From Aphanomyces cochlioides (Eukaryota; Oomycota; Saprolegniomycetes; Saprolegniales; Verrucalvaceae): a stretch of DNA of 64,000 nt. Positions 22,701 through 33,210 of the stretch are shown piece by piece. The notes under the pieces are model-generated. The model had not been told where the DNA came from. It did no database searches and saw only the letters and a list, made by a program, of their open reading frames with translations. How positions within the stretch are numbered: the first letter of the stretch is position 1; each line of letters starts with the position of its first letter. Where the stretch lies: positions 496,001-560,000 of the forward strand of contig JAHQRK010000032.1 of assembly GCA_019828595.1 (NCBI GenBank), given 5' to 3'. A program made the translations under genes and the position numbers.

Positions 22701-23819
22701 GTCCATGTTGTATTCATGGTATTGCGTTCGAATTTGGTTGTATGTCGTCGATATGTTGCGATATTGTTCTGGTGTCATGTCGTTGGACACTACGGCTCTT
22801 TTAGCTCGAATTTTGTGGGTTTGGGCCATAGACATAGTTATTCGATGACGCGTTTTGATCATTTTGTAGTACAGCTTGGTTTCCCATCGGATTTGTTTTT
22901 TCCATTGTAGCCAGGATATTCCTAGATTGAGGTTTGGTGTAGTGTTCCATTTACTGAGCAGATCAAAGGTTGCTTTCTCAATGAATGCTCTATATTGGGC
23001 ATCCTTTGCCAGTTCTCTGGGGAATTTCCATTTGGTTCTTCCTCGTTTTGTGTGTCTGGGCTCAATGGTTATGCTAAGCGCCAGATGGTCTCCATGAACT
23101 GGTTCAAAATAAGAGGAGTAGTGGTGCGTATGATCTGCCAAGTTTGTATCGATAAGGCCATAGTCCAGTCTATTCTGTCGGGTCGGTCCCGAGTACGTGA
23201 TAGTTTCTGGGTGGTCCATTCTCCATATATCTGTGAGTTGTAAGTCGAGTGTCCATTGTATGAACTCGTGTCGACCCATGTCATGGTGTTGGCTGTAGCA
23301 AACTGAATCCAAGTGTTCTGTCATGGGGAGGTTAAAATCTCCAAATGCCATATGCACACTGGGATTGGGGAAGTCTGTGGGTAGTTGTGTGAAGAAAGGT
23401 GCTTTGTCCACTCTGTTCACAGGGCCGTAAACGTTGTGGATATATATATCTTGGCCATTCCATTGTGTTTTGATGACAAGGTATCGGTTGGGGACTGAAA
23501 TATCCAGTTGAGTGATGTTGTGAAAGCCAGGGAAATCCTTGTGTACGTACGTAACCACTCCTCCCCATGGGTATGTTTTCGTTCCATTGGGCAGGGTGTG
23601 TCGCTTGTCGTTGATGAAACACAAGTAGTTATCTTGACCTACTACTCGGTCCAGATGGAAGCGGAAATCCTCAATGTGTATTTGGTCGTGGAATTTTGTT
23701 TCTTGGAGTAGAACTACGTGGTGGTTGAGGAAATACTTTTCTACTAGGGTGTGGCTTGCGTTTTGGATTCCATTGACGTTGAGCGTCATAATTTTTATAG
23801 CAGTCTTGAGAATTGTCAT
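19782..23819 (-). pseudogene. LINE copy 1 ORF2: AP endonuclease, reverse transcriptase, zinc knuckle
   Basis: Begins at the ATG at 23819 with an apurinic-type endonuclease (IMTLNVNGI near residue 10, then HLDRVVGQDNY and the MAFGDFNLP motif). The reverse transcriptase follows: KPQQTSLVTLLPK, NYRPIALIPLE, GFIHGRSMHHH, FLDFEKAYDRMDW, GVRQGDPLSPLLF and the catalytic FFADDS box. The C-terminal part has a CCHC-like zf-RVT segment (YPRCRSIETAQHAFFSC). Frame changes occur near 22020, 21217 and 20870, so no full protein can be made. Confidence 0.9.
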
Positions 23820-23858
23820 GTTGTAATGGTGGAGATTTGGGGTCGGTGTTATGCAGGT

Positions 23859-26325
23859 CTATTGTAACAGCGGGTAATGGAGCGGTTGGTATTCCAGCTT
23901 TTGGTTTTCTGTATCTCCAGTGATGACCAGTGTGAGTTCTGCAGGAGTCACATTTGTGTTTTGTACTGCTGTCATTGCTGTCAAAAAGGAGTCGTTCCAT
24001 TCCTGTGAGTGCAGCCATTTGTGGATTGCAACGCCCACTGATGATTGAAGCATCTTGTGCAGGCTATCCGTCGACAGCAATCGCATGTGTTGTGTTGGTA
24101 GCCAGTTCACTTTGTGTTTTGTAAAGTACAGCACCCATGCATCGCAGTTGTACAATTTGGGTGCAATACATTGGAGCAGCAGGTCCCATTCGGCCCAGAA
24201 GAGTTCAGTTTGGAGTTGGGTGGATGTCAGTTGTTGTGTGAGTTGACTGAAAGCCTCGATGCTTCTATCACGTGTAGTGTGTTTCCGTTTGAAGAGCATT
24301 TGAAATTGGTGTTTGGTATTCATGACATCCGTGTGGAACGCCGCACTTTGTCGACGTTGGTGGAAGTGTCTTGAAACCAGAGTTTCATATTCCTCACGGT
24401 TGGTCCGGCGGATGTGGTCAAGAGCCAAGTAACCTCCCAAGGGTTGTTCACGGATGTGTTCCAAGCATTTTTCCCACTCTGCCAGTGATTGGAACTTGGA
24501 TGCCAGTTTCAAGTACGTTTGTTTTGCGGTGGTTGTGCTTTCCGGGTGTTTGGTTGAGTTGTTTTGATCAGCCGTGGATACCATGGTTTGCACGATGTCT
24601 TGGATGGACCAGTCATTTTGGTTGACGCCGATTTTAGCTGGTCGGCCATCCAACGTCGTCGCTTTTTTCAAACGTTGTGTGATCTTTGCATCGGATCTGT
24701 CCACTGATACTTTTTTGTACGACATGTTGAGGAGTGGGCATCGTGTTAGTGTCGTATCTGTGGTGTTGTCTGGCGGGTTGATGATCACAGAGGGTTGCAT
24801 GTCCTCGAGCAATTCAAACAGGTTAGGGGAGTGCCACGTCGTTGACGTGGTTGTTTGGTCTGTCGCCAGTGTTGGGCTTTTGTTGGCTTTGCGTTTGCGC
24901 CCGACTACGATGTATTCGGATCCCGCGTTTGATATGTCTTCTGTGAGCTTTTCCTTTGGGGTTGATTCCTGGAGGGATTGTTGGCTCTCAATACTCTTCT
25001 CAACGGGGGCCTCGCCGTGAGAGGTTTCAGAGTGTTGGGGTGCTTCCGAGTTGTCTTCGTCGGACGTGTCGTCGGAGTCCAGATCCAAGCAGTAGTCGGA
25101 AGCATCACGGAATCTGCCTACACGCTGTGTATTGTCGTTTCTCCCCTTGACGGGGTATTTGTGTAGGTTGAAGATGAGCTGTTGGATTGGCTTTTTGTCT
25201 GGTCCCATTTGGAGTTGTTCTGGAATGTCCTTCGATGCAAAGTAGATACGGATGTCCTCATTGCAGCCACTCGAAGACGTATCCACGTCTTTAGGTGTGA
25301 TGTGGATCGGGTTGAGTCCTTTTTCCACAAACTTTGTGTACAGCTCGATGTAGTCAGGGGAATAACCCATGCCTACAATGTCGATGTAGTAGGAATCATC
25401 CAGGGGGGCTTTAGAGCGGGGTTTACACTTGTGTCCCATGATGTTGAAGGTGCATTGTTGCAGTTGCTTTTACGTTCCTTCGTCTTTGAGCCAGAGGACA
25501 ACACGCCGGCGATATTGTTGGAAATGGACCTTGCCAACTTTGCGTTGGCGAATCATTTCCAACACGATGGGATCCGTTTGTTCCGTGTTGATGCACTCGG
25601 CTACTTCAAGTCTGGTCGCGCGAAGGTCTTCTGGAACAGGTATGATCAACGGTGTGTCGCATGCCATATCCCATCCGAGCTTCAAGTTGACCGCTTTGAT
25701 GAATTCAAAGTGTTCCAGGCGTTTTGCCTTGTCGGTTCTCGCAGCTTTAGCCAACTCGAACAGACGCTGTGTGTCTTCCTCGTTGGGAAGCACGGTGCGC
25801 ATGGTGCGTGGCTTCTTTTTCGAGAGTCTTTTCGAGAGTTTGTCAGCTAGCGAGCTGCCGGATTGCCATGGATTGGTGTTGGCAGTCGCTTGTTCCGCTG
25901 GAGCTTTAGCCTGCGCGTTCGTGTTCGGTTCATGAGTGGGATTGTTTGTTGAGTTGGGTGGGGTGGTATCAGCATTTCCTTGAGGGGCATTGTTTTCGTC
26001 AGGTTGGGGGTTGGTATTGTTTTTTGAGTACATTTGTGCATATTTTTTTTGTGTTTTTTGGATTTTCTTGTTGCATAGAAATGGAACCAGTGACGTCAGA
26101 GTGAGAGGATGTGCTCGTGGAATCTTTGGATCCAGTTTGCGTTTGGCCGGGTTCCTTGGCTTTGGCGGTCGGTTGCGGCGTTGGCGCGTTCTTGGCGGTG
26201 CCGTCGGGCGCCATGTCCACATCAGCGAGCTCACCGGCAGGTGCTTTCGCAGGATTGGCGTTTTGATCGAGTTTCGCAGGGTTGTCCTTGGCTAGGTTAA
26301 TCGCGGGTGGAGCAGCAGTAGCCAT
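23859..26325 (-). pseudogene. LINE copy 1 ORF1: gag-like protein
   Basis: Starts with MATAAPPAINLAK at 26325. A Pro/Ala/Thr-rich N terminus changes frame around an A-rich run near 26050, then continues through a conserved domain (HFEFIKAVNLKLGWDM, VAECINTEQTDPIVLEMIRQ) to an in-frame TAA at 25470-25472, and on to a second conserved domain (IDIVGMGYSPDYIELYTKF; WHSPNLFELLEDM; LALDHIRR). The same blocks occur in copies 2 and 3, which shows which interruptions are lesions. ORF1 stops 39 nt before ORF2. Confidence 0.85.
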
Positions 26326-26365
26326 GGTTGAATCGATTGAGTACGGAGCAAGTGTGCAGAACAGT

Positions 26366-26393
26366 GCAAAATAGGAAGTGTCAGCTTGGTGTA
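26366..26393 (+). repeat. 28-nt tRNA-Val target-site copy between two LINEs
   Basis: This block separates the 5' end of LINE copy 1 from the 3' end of LINE copy 2. It is identical over 28 nt to the reverse complement of 59101-59128, which consists of the first 14 nt of tRNA-Val plus 14 nt of its 5' flank. It reads as a target-site duplication shared by two tandem insertions. Confidence 0.9.
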
Positions 26394-26511
26394 TAGCCGT
26401 GGGGCGGCGTTTATTCGTTCTTAGGCCGCTACACTGTTCTTCCTACTTGCTATCTTAAATCAAGCTTGTCGGAATTTTTCTTGTCGGTTGTGGTGTCGTG
26501 GTTGTGTCGTC

Positions 26512-29500
26512 TTAGGGCAGGCTGCGAAGCATGAAGCACGTGGGGTATTTCTTGTGGAAATGTTTCATGATTGGGGTTGTGAGGAGGTGTATGATTATCT
26601 GACACATTTCAGCTTGTTGGGGTGGTTCCAGTTCGTGGAAATGCCAGCGTATGTGAGAGCACCATTTCATCAGTATGATTTCGATGATCACGTGGATCGG
26701 GGGCCATTGTTGTTCTTGGTGAAGAGATTTGTTGCGCAATGTCCATATCTCTGTGCACGTTATTGCACTCAGCATGTAGCACAGTCCATTGAGCATTTGT
26801 GTGTTGAATTGTCTGGCGGCTGCTGTTTGTGGAGTCTCTGTTTGGTTTTGCGAATTATAGTTCATGTGGATGAGGGTGTCCCAGTTGAGACGAATATTGA
26901 GTGGGTTCCACATTCTTTGTATTTGACTCCATATTGGTCTGACCTTGGAACATGTGAAGAGGGCGTGTTTGGTAGTTTCTACTTGGTTGCAATTTGGGTA
27001 AATGCACTTGATGATGTCGGGGTCATTGGGGTTGATGACATACATCCTTGATTTCACTGGAAGAATGCGGTACATGATGCGCCACATGAGGTTCGCCACG
27101 ACTGGTGTCACGAGTTTGACGTGTCGCTGGAATTGGCGGAGGTGGGATGGGATATTTGTGATATTGAGTCGATTGAAAGGATGATCCGTTGGTTGTTGAT
27201 GGTGAGGCTGGGCAAATCTCTTGATGTGTTTGGGCGTCCATAGTTCAAATGGTACGCACTTCTTATTTGATTTGAGGACAAATGGATGCCTATGTTGTCT
27301 GTTGGTCGGAGCACGGGTGTTATTGGCCTCACAATATTGATTAATGCGTTGCCATACAATCTCCATATTGTGGTAAAGACGTTTGATGGTTTGTGGTCGT
27401 ATTTTATACCGGTGAGGGTACGGAGCATACGATAGACATTTACGGTAGAACATTTCCCATGTTGGAAATGTGTTGTTGTGTAAGATGTTTGCTATCGATC
27501 GTAGTCCATGTAGATGCAATAGGAGAAACCATTCACGAGACTGATCAAAGTTGAGGAGTAACATCGAATCAGACTTGTAACTCGGACGGGCGCGAGTGTG
27601 GAAGATGGGATGTGAGTTTATCCAAATTGGAGCTCGAATAAAATCGTCGAAGCGCCATTCATGCACCACATCATTGTTCTCATTTTTGCATTTTGTCCAT
27701 GTCCTCCAGTATAACAGGAGTGTTGGGGGCAACCATGAATTGTCTTGATGTGTTGCTTTCGGATGTGCTGGGGTGTAGTGAAGGATATCAAGGCTGTTTA
27801 CACTGTGAAATGGTTGAAGAGCCATGGTATAGAGGTGTCGTGCGACAGAACTCCAATTGAACTCATTCGATGTCGATATGAGGATTTGTTGGAACATCTT
27901 GAGTCGTTGACTGTGTATGATCGTGGCTAGATGGGGTATTTTGAGTCCAACTTTGTTGTCATACATGATGTGTGATTTCACAAGGTTCAGTGCGTTTGAG
28001 TTGCGGTCGGTTTTGCGGTAGAGGATGAATTTATTGATCATCGTTTGCCATTTGTTGATCTGTGTTTCGGGTATGTTCAGTACTGGAGTGAAATGTAGAA
28101 GCAAGGAGATGATCATGGTTTGTGCCACGTGACGTCTGCCATGGATGGTACGAGTTTTGGGGGCCCATTTCGCGAACGCTGCATAAAACTTCTGTTCTAG
28201 TTGACTAATTTGGTATGTGTGATCGTCGTCTATGCCAAAGTAAATCCCTAGATACTTGATTCGGTCGTCCGCTGTCATCATGGGTAGTTGTGTTGTGTTG
28301 GCGATTTGTCCCTCCTGATATAGTGGCATGATTTTTGACTTGTGTGTATTGAGTTTCGCTCCTGACGCAGTGCAGTATGTCTCCACGTCTTTCAGTTGTT
28401 CTGCGAGGCACTCCAGGGAGGGAGAGAGGATCAAGCTATCATCTGCAAAGAAACCACACGTCGCCTTAGTTTCTGCGTTGGGCACAGTGATTCCTAAATG
28501 TTGGTGTTTACGAAGCATTGCGTGGAGAGGTTCCAAGGCTAAAGTAAAGAGTATTGGGGAAAGTGGATCACCTTGTCGAACTCCGCGTGTTTGTTTGATT
28601 GCGCGGGTTGCATGTCCATTGATGAGTAGATGACACTGTGGTTGTGCATACAACATATTGACCCATTTGATGAAATTGTTTCCAAAGTTCATTTGCTGGA
28701 GGGTACCAACCATGTATTTCCAGTCGAGTCGGTCGTACGCTTTTTCAAAGTCTAAAAACGTGGCGTACGACTCCGTTTTGGTTTGCTTCATCAATCGTCG
28801 TAGACTCTGCAGGGCTATTATATGGTGATGCATGGATCGATCTGAAATGAACCCTTTTTGTTGGTGGTGAACAAGTTTCGGCACAAGATGTTTGAGGCGA
28901 TTTGTGAAAATTTTGGTCAGAATTTTGATTTCGAGCGGGAGTAGTGCAATCGGTCTGTAGTTCCCAGCACATGTTGGGTCTCCTGTTTTGGGTAGGAGTG
29001 TTATGAGCGATGTTTGTTGTGGCTTGAGGAGGGCTTGTCGTTCGAATTGATAATGAAACAGTTTGTGGAAAATCTTTCCAAAGTTGACTGGATGTATTTT
29101 GAAGAATTCGGCTGCAAATCCGTCTGGTCCAGGTGATTTGTTGTTGGACTGGCATTTGATGGAGGCCGTGAAGTCCGCTGGTGTCAATTCATCATCTAGC
29201 CATTTGGCTTCATCCTCGCTAAGTTTGCTTTCAATGTTACTCCACATTTTTGCTTGTGTCTCGTGTTGGTTGGCCGCCATGGTAGTTTCCGTGTTCATTA
29301 TGCGTGTCCAGTGTTCCACGAATGTTTTTTCAATTTCGCTTTGTTTCGTTTGCATCGTGCCCTCAGTGTCTTTGACCTCACTGATCGTTCTTGCTGCCAC
29401 AGTATCTCGGGGTTTCCATTTGTGTCGCGTGGAATTTGAAGCGTTGGTCCATGTTAAATTCGTGGTATTGTGCTCGAATATCCTTGTGCACCTCCTTGCT

Positions 29501-30565
29501 TATGTTATATTGTTGTTGTGTGATTTCACCTAGGAGGTATTGTGCTTTGTTCGTACGCATGAGTGTGTTTGCCTCTTGTAATGTCTGGAGCCTGCTATGT
29601 TTGAACTGTTTATAGTAGTCTTTTGTTTCTCTGCCTATCCACTTTTTCCATTTGAGCCATGAGATTCCGAGATTGAGTTGGGGTGTGTTATTCCAGCATT
29701 GGAGTAGTTCCCCTGTGGCTTCTTCAATGAATGTTTTGTATTGGGAATCGGACGCTAGTTCTCGTGGGAATTTCCATTTTGGTCTTCCTTGTTTTGTGTC
29801 TTTTGGCTCGAGGACTACAGTGAGTGCTAGGTGATCTCCATGTACTGGTTCGATGTATTTTGAGTACGATCTCGACTCATCGACGATTGATGTGTCCACA
29901 AAGCCATAGTCGATGCGGTTTTGTCTCGATGGACTTGAATACGTGAGAGTTTCAGGGTTGTTTAGTCTCCAAATATCTTCCATCGTGAGTTCAAGCAACC
30001 AATCCATCATATCTGTTTTACCCTGGTCATGGTGGTTATTGAATTGAGTTGCGTCAAGATGTTCGTGGATGGGTATGTTGAAGTCGCCAAACGCAAAGTG
30101 GATGATGTCGTGTGCAAAGTTCGTTGGTAGTTGATTAAAGAAGGCTCCTTTGTCAGCATGTTGTACAGGTGCATATATGTTGTGAAAGAACACATCAGTT
30201 CCTTGCCATTGGGTTCTGATGGCCATGTATCTGTTTTGTACTGACCGATCCTGGGGAGTAAGGGTGGCGAATCCTGGTGTGTCTTTGTGGAAGTATGTTA
30301 GGATTCCACCAGAGGGGTAAGCTAGGTTGCCATCTGGTAAGATTGTACGTTGGTCATTGATGAAGCATTTGTAGTTGTTTTTGCCGATGACTCTGTCCAG
30401 GTGGAAATAGAAATCATCAATGTGATGTTGATTGCTGAATTTTTTTTCTTGGAAGAAGACGATATGGTAGTGTTGGAGGTACGTCTCAACGATGGTGTGG
30501 GCTGCTTGTTGAATTCCGTTGACATTGAGTGTCATAATCTTTAGTTTCGATCTGATGTATTTCAT
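26512..30565 (-). pseudogene. LINE copy 2 ORF2: endonuclease, reverse transcriptase, zinc knuckle
   Basis: Nearly intact. The endonuclease part runs 30565-29378 (MKYIRSKLKIMTLNVNGI at the start; FAFGDFNIP) and the reverse transcriptase and C-terminal part form one open frame of 962 codons, 29400-26512 (FLDFEKAYDRLDW, RGVRQGDPLSP, FFADDS, CIYPNCNQVETTKHALFTC). Compared with copy 1, about nine codons are missing near 29420 after HATQM and the deletion is out of frame, so the two parts are no longer joined. Confidence 0.9.
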
Positions 30566-30595
30566 GATGTTTGGTCAGTGTGTTTGTTGTTTGTC

Positions 30596-31598
30596 TTACG
30601 ACAGGAGTGGGTATTGCAAATGTTGATATCGCAGCAGTAACTTGTCTGCTTCACTGATTATTTGCAGTGTCATCGCGAACGTCCCTGGTGATTGGGATTT
30701 GAAGTTGACCAGAGTCTCAACGCTGTCGTCTTTCCACTTCTGGGATTGGAGCCATCCCAGCAGTTTGTCTCCAAGTGGAGACAGCAGCAAGCGATGCAGA
30801 CTATCATTGGAGAGCAAGCGCATGTGTTGGGTGGGAAGCCAATTGACTGTGTGTTTGGTGTAGTAAAGGACCCATGCATCGCAATTATATAATTGTGGCA
30901 CTAGGCATTGCAAGATGAGATCCCATTGGGCCCACATGAGCTCCATTTGAAGTTCAGTGGGTTGTATTTGTTGGAGCAGTGTGTTGAAGGCTGTCATGAT
31001 TCCATCGCGGGTCGTTGGTTTGTCCTTAAATATGGTTTGGAATGCTTGTGTACCTGACATAGTGTCAGTATGGAAGGTGGCGCTTTGGAGACGTTGATGA
31101 AGATGTCGTTCGAGAATATTTTTGTATTCGCTTGGATCGACGCGTCGAATATGATCAAGCGCCAGGTAACTTCCCAAAGGTTCTTGGCGGATGAGTTCGA
31201 GGCATTTCTCCCAGTCTACCAGGGTGGTGAATTTGGCTGCCAGTTTCAGATAGCTCGCTTTGGCTTTATGCGCCGCTGCCAGGTTTTCTGTAGGGTTCAT
31301 GTGTTCCGTTGTTTTGACCATAGTTTGGGCGATGTCGCTGATGTTCCAGTCGTCCACAGCCACACCTACTCGGGGTGGTTTGCCTTGTTGAGACTTCTTC
31401 TTTAATCGTTGCGTGATTTTTGCGTCTACGCGTTCAAGGTGGATCTTTTTGTATTTGATCGTGGTCATTGGACATCTCTGAATGATGTAATCGCTATTCG
31501 AGTCGTTCGGTTCAATGTCAATGTTTGGATGCATAGATTCCAACATTTCAAAGAGATTGGGCGAGTGCCAATCTTGAAGCGGGTTAGTCTGACCCAAC
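30596..31598 (-). pseudogene. LINE copy 2 ORF1, 3' part only
   Basis: Open frame of the C-terminal ORF1 domain (WHSPNLFEMLESM, VDAKITQRLKKK, YLALDHIRRVDPSEYK, CDAWVLYYTKHTVNWLPTQH). The frame stays open to 31699 but the codons beyond about 31598 come from unrelated flanking DNA. No start codon belonging to the element remains. Confidence 0.85.
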
Positions 31599-31673
31599 TC
31601 AATCAACCTGTATAATCCGGATAATTTTATCCGGTATAAAATGTGTTTAAAATGTGGACGGGGTTCAATTGGA
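31599..31673. repeat. 75-nt dispersed repeat with CCGGATAA palindrome, copy A
   Basis: Nearly identical to 61657-61732 over its whole length (a few substitutions and one extra G). The core is a palindrome, ATCCGGATAATTTTATCCGG (31615-31634). Both copies lie a few dozen bases beyond the 3' end of a minus-strand gene. This copy also marks the broken 5' end of LINE copy 2. Confidence 0.85.
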
Positions 31674-31731
31674 ATAGTGCCCCCTCCAGATACAACCATG
31701 ACAGCATGATGATGAAGAAATATATTTGAAT

Positions 31732-32217
31732 CTACATGACTGCGTATGGTCGCATGGAGACAAAGGTTGCTGCCATGATGCAGACCACGATGGCGAGATG
31801 GAATGGTTTGGTCCAGAGCGCGGCCGCGGCGCTGTTGGTAAGAGCGTCATTTTTGTAGATGGGATGGCATGTCGTTGGCACCACGAAGCGTCCTGAGGAT
31901 GAAGTTGTCAACGACGAGGACGACGTGGTCTGGCTGTCTTGCCTAGCGAACTCGACGAGACTGGCACCGACACACTTCGTGCATGCCCGAATGCGCTGAG
32001 AGCCGAGGAAGCGCGTGCAGGGACCGCAGACAATGTCGCCACACATGCGGCAATGATGTTTGCGCACGAAGAGGTTGAAAGACGCGCGGCAGACAACGCA
32101 CGCACTTCTTGCACTGTCGGGAACCCATGCCAAGTGATGGCAGAGGTAGACGACCCGCATCCCGCCAGCCTTGGTGCACAAACTCACCGGCACGCGGCTG
32201 TCATTCGAGTTCTTCAT
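31732..32217 (-). CDS. FYVE zinc-finger protein with C-terminal transmembrane segment
   Basis: Single exon, 161 aa. Residues about 32-90 form a FYVE-type finger with the W-V-P-D lead, CVVCRASF, the basic RKHHCRMCG core, CGPC and CTKC, so PI3P binding on endosomes is expected. A Ser/Thr linker follows and the C terminus has one hydrophobic helix (FHLAIVVCIMAATFV). Same plan as the gene at 10581, but with one rather than two hydrophobic segments. It lies about 105 nt downstream of the JMJD8-like gene on the same strand. Confidence 0.87.
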   Translation of the reverse strand: MKNSNDSRVPVSLCTKAGGMRVVYLCHHLAWVPDSARSACVVCRASFNLFVRKHHCRMCGDIVCGPCTRFLGSQRIRACTKCVGASLVEFARQDSQTTSSSSLTTSSSGRFVVPTTCHPIYKNDALTNSAAAALWTKPFHLAIVVCIMAATFVSMRPYAVM

Positions 32218-32322
32218 CGTCCGTCAACTCTGAAACTGAGACGCGCTGCTGGTCAAACCATGCCGTTGACGACCAGAGTGGAGGGCATCATGGAGTGCAT
32301 CATACCATTCGAAAATCGAACG

Positions 32323-33210
32323 CTAAGCAAACGTCGCCATGAACACTGTGAAGGGAGACAAGTTGAGTGTAGCATGGACCCACGCTCTTGGAAAGTAGAT
32401 CACATCGCCAGGCTCGAGGACGCAGTCGTGGGTCGGCGGTGCGGCCATGGACGGATACACGTTGCGGACCCAGTGGAGCGTGCTCTGGTCTGGATGGAAC
32501 TCTGGCGTCGTCTCGGGAGGATAGAGGAACCACCGCTTGCGGCCATGGAGCTGTTGAAGGAAGCCAGGGCCGTGGAAATGGAAGGGAACGCCGGTGCCAC
32601 GTCCAGCAATACCAAAGCTCAGCGTCGTCGATGACGCAGTGTACTTGGCGAGTCTGTCAGGTGCACAAGTGCGCTCGGGAAACGATTCGCTCGGAAATTG
32701 CAGTGTTGGGGGAAGATACTGATTGAGGAACGCTTCCCATGCAGCTCCGTGCGTGCTACCAAACAAGTAGAATGTCTCGTTGCCCATTTTGGACGGATCC
32801 AGGTTGAGATGTTCGCGCATGTACTCGCGGACGGACATTTCTGTCCACTGACGACCGGTGTACGAGTTGGCCGTCGACATGCGCACGAGGAGGTCACCGT
32901 GCTCCTTCTCCATAGCAGTTCGCGACGATATATTCGAGAACACTTGGTTAAATAGGTCAGACGATGGCGAGAAGCGGAGGATCACGGGGCGGACACCAAG
33001 GTACTCACGGACGAATCGGTCGCATGACAAATCCACTTCCACGGCTATAGAGCACACGCCTTCCAACGGATCCCGTCCATCAGCTTGGATGTTGTCGCCT
33101 ACATCTTCTTCTTCAGGATGCAAGTTGGACAGATGCGCAGCATACAAGGCCAAGCATACACACACGAACGCGCGATGCCACGGACCGACGCGTGTTGATT
33201 GCCGAGCCAT
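32323..33210 (-). CDS. JMJD8-like JmjC/cupin-8 protein
   Basis: Single exon, 295 aa from the ATG at 33210; an in-frame ATG at 33246 would add 12 residues. The N terminus has a hydrophobic signal/anchor segment (RAFVCVCLALYAAHL), suggesting entry into the ER. The cupin core reads FHFHGPGFLQQLHGRKRWFL, YPPETTPEFHPDQST and later GDVIYFPRAWVHATLNL, very like animal JMJD8, an ER-lumenal JmjC-only protein. The histidines HFH and W-V-H are placed as metal ligands, but activity is not established even in animals. Confidence 0.87.
   Translation of the reverse strand: MARQSTRVGPWHRAFVCVCLALYAAHLSNLHPEEEDVGDNIQADGRDPLEGVCSIAVEVDLSCDRFVREYLGVRPVILRFSPSSDLFNQVFSNISSRTAMEKEHGDLLVRMSTANSYTGRQWTEMSVREYMREHLNLDPSKMGNETFYLFGSTHGAAWEAFLNQYLPPTLQFPSESFPERTCAPDRLAKYTASSTTLSFGIAGRGTGVPFHFHGPGFLQQLHGRKRWFLYPPETTPEFHPDQSTLHWVRNVYPSMAAPPTHDCVLEPGDVIYFPRAWVHATLNLSPFTVFMATFA

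Larger units (their letters stand above)
19602..26365 (-). mobile_element. LINE copy 1: full-length but decayed APE-type non-LTR retrotransposon
   Basis: A two-ORF non-LTR retrotransposon of the L1/Tx1-like type on the minus strand, about 6.8 kb. From 5' (right) to 3' (left): short leader at 26326-26365, gag-like ORF1 (23859-26325), ORF2 with endonuclease and reverse transcriptase (19782-23819), and a 3' UTR that contains a GC-rich 5-bp stem hairpin near 19610-19640. Both sides carry copies of the tRNA-Val 5' end (19584-19601 and 26366-26393). ORF1 has a frameshift and an in-frame stop and ORF2 three frameshifts, so the copy is dead. Confidence 0.9.
26394..31598 (-). mobile_element. LINE copy 2: 5'-truncated non-LTR retrotransposon
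   Basis: Same family as copy 1 on the same strand, inserted next to it. Its 3' UTR (26394-26511) matches that of copy 1, including the GCGGC...GCCGC hairpin. It lacks the leader and the N-terminal part of ORF1: homology begins abruptly near 31590 (QTNPLQDWHSPNLF). The lost part matches the fragment retained by copy 3 at 59129-60676. The truncated end directly abuts the 75-nt repeat at 31599-31673. Confidence 0.9.
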
